Source: Treponema sp.
GTDB taxonomy: Bacteria; Spirochaetota; Spirochaetia; Treponematales; Breznakiellaceae
Assembly (NCBI GenBank): GCA_031284195.1
Contig: JAITAI010000151.1
Location: 1 to 6,971, forward strand
Direction of reading: 5' to 3'
DNA length: 6,971 bases
Positions 1-4,821 of this stretch are shown one piece after another; the stretch's first letter is position 1, and every line of letters starts with the position of its first letter. The notes under the pieces were generated by a model. It saw only the letters and a list, made by a program, of their open reading frames with translations. It made no database searches and was not told where the DNA came from. Both the position numbers and the translations under genes were made by a program.

Positions 1-1178
1 AATATATCAAAACTTATATATGAAGCAATTCGCCCAAATATGGGAGGCATTAATGTAGTACCTGTATAAGCACTTGCCATTTGTATTCCCATTATGGCTT
101 GTGAATATTCTTTACCGAAATTTTCCGGTGTTTCATGTAATAAACTGGGAAATATGGGAGCGCAACCAAGGCCCATCATAAACAGCCCTAGCAGTAGTGT
201 CCAATTTCCAATGGGTAAAATCAAAACTATAATCCCGCAACCTATAATTCCCTGCCCTAATCGGATCATTTGCCTATTGTTCAATTTTAGAGTTGCAAAG
301 CCGGACATAAAACGCCCGAAAGTTATTCCAAAATAATATAACGCTATCCATTGGGCGGCAATTTCAGGTGATATATTCTTTACCATTACTAAATAACTAG
401 TGCCCCATAATCCTGTTATAGTTTCGATGGTACAATAACAAAAAAATGCCACAAGGGCCTGTTTAACGCCAACAATATGAAATAATGTCGAGAAGTGTAT
501 AGACTGATGTTGTCCTGTTGTTGCATATCCTTTTTCCTTTTTCCAAAAAGACAGTGAAGCGAACAATACTAGAACAAGACCAAATTGTAGTATGCCAATA
601 GTTCTATAGCCTAAATTCCAGGAATTGTTATGTATTAAAAATGCCGACATAATTATTGGACCCATTGAAGCGCCAATACCCCAAAAACAATGAAGCCAAC
701 TCATGTGCCGTGCTTTATAGTGTAATGCCACATAATTATTTAATGCGGCGTCAACAGAACCAGCCCCTAATCCTAAGGGAACCGCATAAAGGCATAATGC
801 TATAAAAGTATGAGAAATTGAAAATCCAATAAGGGCCGTAGCGGTCATTAAAACACTAACCGCTGTAACCATACCTGTTCCCAAGCGTCTTATGATTTTT
901 TCACTGAATACGCTTGAAATAACCGTCCCGCTCGCGATAATCATGGATATATATCCGGCATAATGTAATGGAACCGTTAATACTTTATACATCGAAGGCC
1001 ATGCAGAACCCAGTAAAGAATCCGGTAATCCTAAACTGATAAAAGCAAGATAAATGATAATCAAAAGCAACAATGTAACCATATATGTTCCATGTACAAA
1101 ATTTTTATAACCTGCCCATAACGACTTCGTGGTGCCATTTTTTATAGGCCAAGCCTTATTGGGGGAGAATGATGGCAT
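1..1178 (-). CDS. MFS transporter, fucose-permease-like, C-terminus cut by window edge
   Basis: Probable inner-membrane secondary transporter of the major facilitator superfamily, likely for a sugar or small organic solute; the substrate cannot be read from sequence. Translating the minus strand from an ATG at 1178 gives 392 codons with no stop to the left edge. It shows many hydrophobic segments and family-typical stretches: LGLPDSLLGSAWPSMY (about 49-64) in the first helix and loop, GLGAGSVDAALNNYVALHY (136-154), MSWLHCFWGIGASMGP (159-174), and GLGCAPIFPSLLHETPE (336-352) in the second half. The family is about 400 residues, so little is missing. The start is uncertain. The ATG at 1178 overlaps the end of the vWA gene by 23 bases and adds 32 residues before the first helix. 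An ATG at 1082 (Met33) would fit the usual N-terminus better. Neither has a clear Shine-Dalgarno site. The gene is much more AT-rich than its neighbours (18, 26 and 21 GC per 60 bases in three rows), which suggests horizontal acquisition. Confidence 0.88.
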   Translation of the reverse strand, partial: MPSFSPNKAWPIKNGTTKSLWAGYKNFVHGTYMVTLLLLIIIYLAFISLGLPDSLLGSAWPSMYKVLTVPLHYAGYISMIIASGTVISSVFSEKIIRRLGTGMVTAVSVLMTATALIGFSISHTFIALCLYAVPLGLGAGSVDAALNNYVALHYKARHMSWLHCFWGIGASMGPIIMSAFLIHNNSWNLGYRTIGILQFGLVLVLFASLSFWKKEKGYATTGQHQSIHFSTLFHIVGVKQALVAFFCYCTIETITGLWGTSYLVMVKNISPEIAAQWIALYYFGITFGRFMSGFATLKLNNRQMIRLGQGIIGCGIIVLILPIGNWTLLLGLFMMGLGCAPIFPSLLHETPENFGKEYSQAIMGIQMASAYTGTTLMPPIFGRIASYISFDI

Positions 1179-2334
1179 GGATTTTGATTTGTCTTTCAAT
1201 CGCACTTTGAAATACCATGTCTTTGCTTATCTTTCCTTTAGGCCGGGGATGAGGCGGGGCATCCCCAATAAGAATAAGGAACTTCGCTTCTGATTCCCAA
1301 GGAAACTGCAATATCCCCTCGTAGAGGGCCTCGTAAACTGCTTCGGGAATATCCCCTCCATTGCCCACTGAAACCGCATTTAAGGTCTTCTGAAAAGCAT
1401 CCAGGTTTTCAGTAAAGGGAATGATCCTGGTAAGGTAGGCCGAATGGGTATAATCTTGGTACAGAACCATACCCACCCGGAACGCGGAAAATTCCCCGGC
1501 CATTTCTTTCAGCAGCGCCGGGAGGGTACGTTTAATCGCGACGATATCGGCCTGCATACTTCTGGTGGTATCCAGGCAGAACACCACATCCAGGGATTTC
1601 CGTTGTTCTTTCTCCAGGATACTTCTAATCTTGTCCACCAAATCCGCGGGTTCTCTGGACCACATCAGATCCCCGTGGGCAGTAGTCGTTATTTCTGCAA
1701 ACCTATTGATCGTATCCCGCATATAGTTCCTATCCACAGGGCCTTCCAAGGGGTTTTGGGTAACCTCCAGGATAAAGGGATTATCCTGGAAATTCCCTCG
1801 ATAATCCCCGTAAGGCAAAACAAAGCTGCGGATATTGAAATAGGTCCCGTCTTGTACATAAATTTCCCCATGCCGGGTGTTTTCGTAGCCGTAATAGAGA
1901 ATATAGGGAATATAGATATGAAAGACTTCCCCTAAGGTAGGGTGGATCTCCGGGGTGGAATCAATGAGGGACCAGACCCTGCTGGTTCTGGTAATGGGCA
2001 CATCGTTGATAAGCCGGATTTCATCGCCGTTTATTGGATTCCAGTCAGGGGTACGGTAGGCATAATTGGGTTCCTTCAGGGAAGGATCCCGGGTGGTCTC
2101 GGTAAGCAACACCGAGGCTATCGTGGATTTTTTCCGTATAAACAGATGAAATCCTCCATCAGCCCCTTGTTCGATCCAGAGGTCTTCTTGGCTTATGGAT
2201 AAATCCAGGTTTCTCGGCGGGATGAGGAGGGCTGGTTCCTGAGCATAGGCATAAGCTCCCGCAAGCAACAAAGAGACCAGCACCAAGGCTTCACGGTTAC
2301 GCATACTATACTTATCGGATACCCATCGGGACAT
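1156..2334 (-). CDS. Exported protein with C-terminal von Willebrand factor A domain
   Basis: A 392-residue protein. Residues 11-31 form a signal-peptide-like segment: positive MRNRE, a hydrophobic core, then AYA before Gln32 as a likely signal peptidase I site, so it probably acts in the periplasm or on the outer surface. Residues 32-245 are an unrecognised, beta-rich-looking region. Residues 248-391 are a vWA domain with a MIDAS metal site: LDVVFCLDTTRSM supplies D255, T257 and S259, GGDIPEA supplies D328, and the core strand FLILIGDAPPHP follows. vWA domains usually bind protein partners through this metal. The chain stops right after the last predicted strand (KIHAIILPQ), without the final helix many vWA domains have, so C-terminal truncation is possible. 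The start at 2334 has a GGTGA element 9 bases upstream. A second Met at residue 11 (2304) would give a more classical signal peptide. The gene diverges from the SDR gene; its partner and function are unknown. Confidence 0.87.
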   Translation of the reverse strand: MSRWVSDKYSMRNREALVLVSLLLAGAYAYAQEPALLIPPRNLDLSISQEDLWIEQGADGGFHLFIRKKSTIASVLLTETTRDPSLKEPNYAYRTPDWNPINGDEIRLINDVPITRTSRVWSLIDSTPEIHPTLGEVFHIYIPYILYYGYENTRHGEIYVQDGTYFNIRSFVLPYGDYRGNFQDNPFILEVTQNPLEGPVDRNYMRDTINRFAEITTTAHGDLMWSREPADLVDKIRSILEKEQRKSLDVVFCLDTTRSMQADIVAIKRTLPALLKEMAGEFSAFRVGMVLYQDYTHSAYLTRIIPFTENLDAFQKTLNAVSVGNGGDIPEAVYEALYEGILQFPWESEAKFLILIGDAPPHPRPKGKISKDMVFQSAIERQIKIHAIILPQ

Positions 2335-2341
2335 TGTAAGG

Positions 2342-2386
2342 TTTCACCCTCGTTTCCACCGAGGTATCTTTATAAAAAAGGTGAAA
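2342..2386 (-). promoter_or_regulatory. Nested inverted repeats covering the vWA gene ribosome-binding site
   Basis: On the plus strand TTTCACC (2342-2348) is matched by its inverse GGTGAAA (2380-2386). Just inside lies a second perfect pair, CCTCG (2348-2352) and CGAGG (2360-2364), around a 7-base loop. On the minus-strand transcript the GGTGA copy at 2348-2344 is the likely Shine-Dalgarno site for the vWA start at 2334, so folding would hide it in a stem. The two pairs share one base (2348), giving roughly 5 plus 6 base pairs with a 15-16 base bulge on one side. It could be a translation-control leader or a protein operator between the divergent genes. No promoter was identified that guarantees the whole structure is transcribed. 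Confidence 0.35.
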
Positions 2387-2393
2387 TCCCTAT

Positions 2394-2423
2394 CTGGATA
2401 ACTTTACTTGGATGCAATATACT
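2394..2423 (+). promoter_or_regulatory. Candidate sigma-70-type promoter for the SDR operon (weak)
   Basis: TATACT at 2418-2423 is a good -10 hexamer. The best -35 at a suitable distance is CTGGAT (2394-2399, spacing 18), which is poor. A start just downstream would give a leader of about 105 bases before the SDR start codon. The call rests on the -10 match and the position in the divergent intergenic region. Confidence 0.25.
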
Positions 2424-2474
2424 AAGGGTCAATCTGAAAATCCGGGTACCATAACAGGATAAATAAACGGATAG

Positions 2475-2485
2475 ATCCTAAGGAT
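2475..2485. repeat. Small perfect palindrome upstream of the SDR gene (possible operator)
   Basis: ATCCT-A-AGGAT is an exact 5-1-5 inverted repeat, about 50 bases upstream of the SDR start codon and downstream of the candidate promoter. This placement would suit a repressor site, but 11-base palindromes arise by chance and no second copy was found in the window. Confidence 0.2.
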
Positions 2486-2523
2486 TACAAAAAGGCATAC
2501 ATGGTATTAATCAAGCGCTCATT

Positions 2524-2530
2524 AAGGAGG
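2524..2530 (+). promoter_or_regulatory. Strong ribosome-binding site that sets the SDR start
   Basis: AAGGAGG lies 6 bases before the ATG at 2537. This is a near-ideal Shine-Dalgarno site and spacing, and it favours 2537 over the in-frame ATG at 2501, which has no comparable site and would add only 12 basic, poorly conserved-looking residues. Confidence 0.8.
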
Positions 2531-2536
2531 AACAAC

Positions 2537-3850
2537 ATGGAATGGGATAAATCAAGCGATAAGATGGATATACCTACGGCTATTGCACCTATTATCCGAG
2601 GTTTGTGTATCAATACCCTAGGCTATCCTGGGGTTGTTATGTATGACCCGGACACAGAGGAGATACCCCCTGAGGCCCTTATCGTCGATATTGAGCCGGT
2701 ATTGACCGAAATGGATACCTTACATGAAGAATCAGTGGCCAAGGTATTTCGGGAGGCCTATACTGCCTGGGAATTTGACATAGCCCCTGCTGGGGTGGAT
2801 GCGGCGATCCAGATCAACCGGATCAAGCAGGGGCCTTCCTGTGTGGCAGTAAAAAGAAAAGACACCCTGGAAGCTTGCTATTGGATAGATCGGAATCTGG
2901 ATACGGTGAAACAGCGGATGGCAGACAAGAACGCTTCGATCCTCAAAGAGAAGGTCCATAAGGATCTGTCGGAGACTAGTTCCCTGAGGCAAGAGTTTAG
3001 TGCGGCTCAGCGGGTCGATGTGGTGAAGAACAAGGTGGCCCTGGTAAGCGGCGGGATTAGCCGAAACAGGGGTATAGGTGAAGCCTTGGTGCGAAGCCTT
3101 GCCCGCTCAGGGGCTTTGGTTTTTCTTGCGGATTTCGACCGAACTGAAACGCAGCGCTTGGCTGAAGCGATCAATGAGCGGGAAAAGCGGACCGCAGCGG
3201 TCCCTTTACAGGTGCAGGTGGCCGATGAAGAGTCGGTGCAGAGGCTTTTCCAGACCATAGCGAAAACCACGGGAGGGCTTGATATCTGTATCAGCAATGA
3301 GGATCTGCTTCGTGCAGAATCGGTTTTGGAACAATCCCTGGAGGATTTTCAGACGGTTACGGATGTCAATTATACCGGGTTCTTTCTCATGCTCAAATAC
3401 GGGGGCTTGATGTTCCGGCGGCAGTATCGGACCGCTCCTCATTGGAAGACCGACTTCATCCAGATCAACTCCAAATTTGGTCTTGTGGGGTCTCAGCGCT
3501 ACAGCGCCAATGCAGGGAGCAAATTCGGCGCGCTTGGGCTGATAAGCAGCGCTGCTCTGGAACTGGTGGCCTATAACATCAAGGTCAATGCCATCTGTCC
3601 CGGTAGTTTTTTCGACCATCCCTTATGGTCTGATCCGGAACAGGGTTTTTTTGTACAGTACTTTAAAAGTGCTCCGATTCCAGGGATAAAAAGTCCTGCA
3701 GAGCTGCGGGCCCACTATGAAGCTGCCATACCCATGAAACGGGCCTGTACCGGCGATGATGTGGTCCGGGCCCTGTATTACCTCATTGAGCAGGAGTATG
3801 AAACCGGTCAAGCGATTCCGGTTACCGGAGGAGAAGTGATGCTCCATTGA
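2537..3850 (+). CDS. SDR-family protein, sorbitol-6-phosphate-dehydrogenase-like, with N-terminal extension and altered active site
   Basis: A 437-residue cytoplasmic protein. Residues 1-160 match no domain I recognise. Residues 165-437 form a short-chain dehydrogenase/reductase fold: VALVSGGISRNRGIG (167-181) is a cofactor-binding glycine motif of the SRxxGIG variant, and D199 ends the second strand, which suggests NAD rather than NADP. N278 in DVNYTG, S312 in IQINSKFG and K329 are conserved active-site positions. NAICPGSFFDHPLW (351-364), the PMKR..DVVRALYYL region and the end YETGQAIPVTGGEVML resemble sorbitol-6-phosphate dehydrogenase (SrlD type). Two oddities stand out. The position four before K329, normally the catalytic Tyr, is N325 (codon AAT), with Y322 three residues upstream. 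The usual NNAG motif reads ISNE (252-255). It may be a weak or altered enzyme, or a nucleotide-binding non-enzyme. It starts a likely operon with the HD gene 33 bases downstream. Confidence 0.85.
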   Translation: MEWDKSSDKMDIPTAIAPIIRGLCINTLGYPGVVMYDPDTEEIPPEALIVDIEPVLTEMDTLHEESVAKVFREAYTAWEFDIAPAGVDAAIQINRIKQGPSCVAVKRKDTLEACYWIDRNLDTVKQRMADKNASILKEKVHKDLSETSSLRQEFSAAQRVDVVKNKVALVSGGISRNRGIGEALVRSLARSGALVFLADFDRTETQRLAEAINEREKRTAAVPLQVQVADEESVQRLFQTIAKTTGGLDICISNEDLLRAESVLEQSLEDFQTVTDVNYTGFFLMLKYGGLMFRRQYRTAPHWKTDFIQINSKFGLVGSQRYSANAGSKFGALGLISSAALELVAYNIKVNAICPGSFFDHPLWSDPEQGFFVQYFKSAPIPGIKSPAELRAHYEAAIPMKRACTGDDVVRALYYLIEQEYETGQAIPVTGGEVMLH

Positions 3851-3883
3851 AACGAAATCCCCGTGGAGCAGGAGGAAAGATAG

Positions 3884-4699
3884 ATGCGATCTCAAAAAGA
3901 AATAGTTTTGGATACTAAAATTATGGATGCCCTTAAAGGCCTGCACCTTTCAGGAAAGGCAGTAGTTGCAGGGAAATGTATTATCGAGGATCAGGAAATC
4001 CAGGCCATACAAGAATATGCCAATACGGTTTCCATTAAACGCTTGAGCTATAATGATCATGGTCCGGTACACATGCGGACCGTGGCCCTTAATGGGCTTA
4101 TCATGCTGGAGCTGATCCGGGAGGCAAAAATTCAGACCAGTCTGGAACGGGAAGAATGCGGCAGCTTCGAGGACAGTACCATCGGGGTACTTATGGCGGC
4201 CTTTCTCCACGACATCGGCATGTCGGTAAACCGTCAGGACCATGAACTCCACAGCGCCTATATAGCATACCCGATTTTGGATAGACTGTTGCAGCAGGTG
4301 TATGGCCAGGACATGCAGAAACGGGTTACGGTTCGATCCTTGGCCTTGGAGGGCATCAGCGGACACATGGGAAACCGGGTCATTCATTCCCTGGAAGCGG
4401 GGATCCTGCTCGTCGCCGATGGCTGCGATATGACCAAGGGCCGGGCGCGGATTCCCATGGCCCTTTCAGAGGCTCCCAAGGTGGGGGACATTCATAAATA
4501 CTCTGCCAATTCCATCGAAGAAGTCCGCATTTCCCAAGGGATTGAGCAGCCTATTCGGATTGATATCGTCATGTCCAGCGAAGTCGGCCTCTTCCAGGTT
4601 GAAGAAGTGCTGCTGGGGAAGATCGCCGCCAGTACGGCGAAGAAGTACATTGAATTATACGCCCTGGTCCGCCAGGGGAATCCTAAACGGTATTTATAA
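3884..4699 (+). CDS. HD-domain metal-dependent phosphohydrolase
   Basis: A 271-residue protein of the HD superfamily, whose members hydrolyse phosphate esters or nucleotides using bound divalent metals. Candidate metal ligands are in order: H59 and H63 in YNDHGPVHMRT, the signature H109-D110 in AAFLHDIGM, H120 and H123 in DHELHSAY, H161 in GISGHM, and D179 in LLVADGCDMTKG. The C-terminal part (about 208-262), with SIEEVRIS, IRIDIVMSSEVGLFQVEEVL and a final helix, matches my memory of the stand-alone HD hydrolase family COG3294, so the protein looks full length and intact. There is no signal peptide or membrane segment. The start is supported by AGGAGG at 3870-3875, 8 bases before the ATG. Spacing to the SDR gene is 33 bases, so co-transcription is likely. 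The substrate is unknown; proximity to an SDR and to glgX allows a sugar phosphate or a nucleotide, but neither is shown. Confidence 0.88.
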   Translation: MRSQKEIVLDTKIMDALKGLHLSGKAVVAGKCIIEDQEIQAIQEYANTVSIKRLSYNDHGPVHMRTVALNGLIMLELIREAKIQTSLEREECGSFEDSTIGVLMAAFLHDIGMSVNRQDHELHSAYIAYPILDRLLQQVYGQDMQKRVTVRSLALEGISGHMGNRVIHSLEAGILLVADGCDMTKGRARIPMALSEAPKVGDIHKYSANSIEEVRISQGIEQPIRIDIVMSSEVGLFQVEEVLLGKIAASTAKKYIELYALVRQGNPKRYL

Positions 4700-4726
4700 G
4701 GGAACTTCCGGCTTCTTCGCATGTAT

Positions 4727-4778
4727 CCCTTCCCGTCAAGGTTTGCTGGTGAGGAAACGGTTCGGGGGTCTAGTTTTT
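4727..4778 (+). terminator. Weak hairpin plus T-run between the HD gene and glgX
   Basis: CCCTT and CCGT (4727-4736) can pair with ACGG and GGGGG (4757-4768) across a small internal loop and a loop of about 20 bases, using two G-U pairs. TCTAG and a run of five T follow (4774-4778). It resembles a leaky intrinsic terminator or attenuator that could lower glgX expression relative to the upstream genes. The stem is short and imperfect and the loop long, so it may have no effect. Confidence 0.25.
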
Positions 4779-4807
4779 CTATTTTTTTCTATTTTCTATT
4801 TTTTCTA
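4774..4807 (+). repeat. Fourfold (T)nCTA repeat next to the glgX ribosome-binding site
   Basis: Four tandem units of a T-run followed by CTA, with T-runs of 5, 7, 4 and 6. The tract ends directly against the Shine-Dalgarno element AAGGA (4808-4812), which sits 9 bases before the glgX ATG at 4822. In the transcript it is a U-rich, probably unstructured stretch that could act as a ribosomal protein S1 enhancer or, by slippage, change in length. Confidence 0.6.
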
Positions 4808-4821
4808 AAGGATGGTGTTGT

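Noticed and set aside
94..336. An 80-residue open frame on the plus strand
   Set aside because: The minus strand here encodes the second half of the transporter with strong family motifs; the plus-strand frame is its complement.
1..1178. Frameshifted or dead transporter gene
   Set aside because: Hand translation of the minus strand stayed open through all 392 codons with motifs in order, so it looks intact as far as the window shows.
1444..1935. A 163-residue open frame on the plus strand
   Set aside because: It is antisense to the vWA gene, whose signal peptide and MIDAS motifs are convincing; the plus-strand translation shows no recognisable features or good ribosome-binding site.
2501..2536. 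Earlier in-frame ATG for the SDR protein
   Set aside because: It has no good Shine-Dalgarno site, whereas the ATG at 2537 has AAGGAGG at ideal spacing.
3206..3619. A 137-residue open frame on the minus strand
   Set aside because: It is antisense to the conserved SDR core and shows no domain features.
3950..4387. A 145-residue open frame on the minus strand
   Set aside because: It is antisense to the HD domain, whose metal-binding residues are all in the plus-strand frame.
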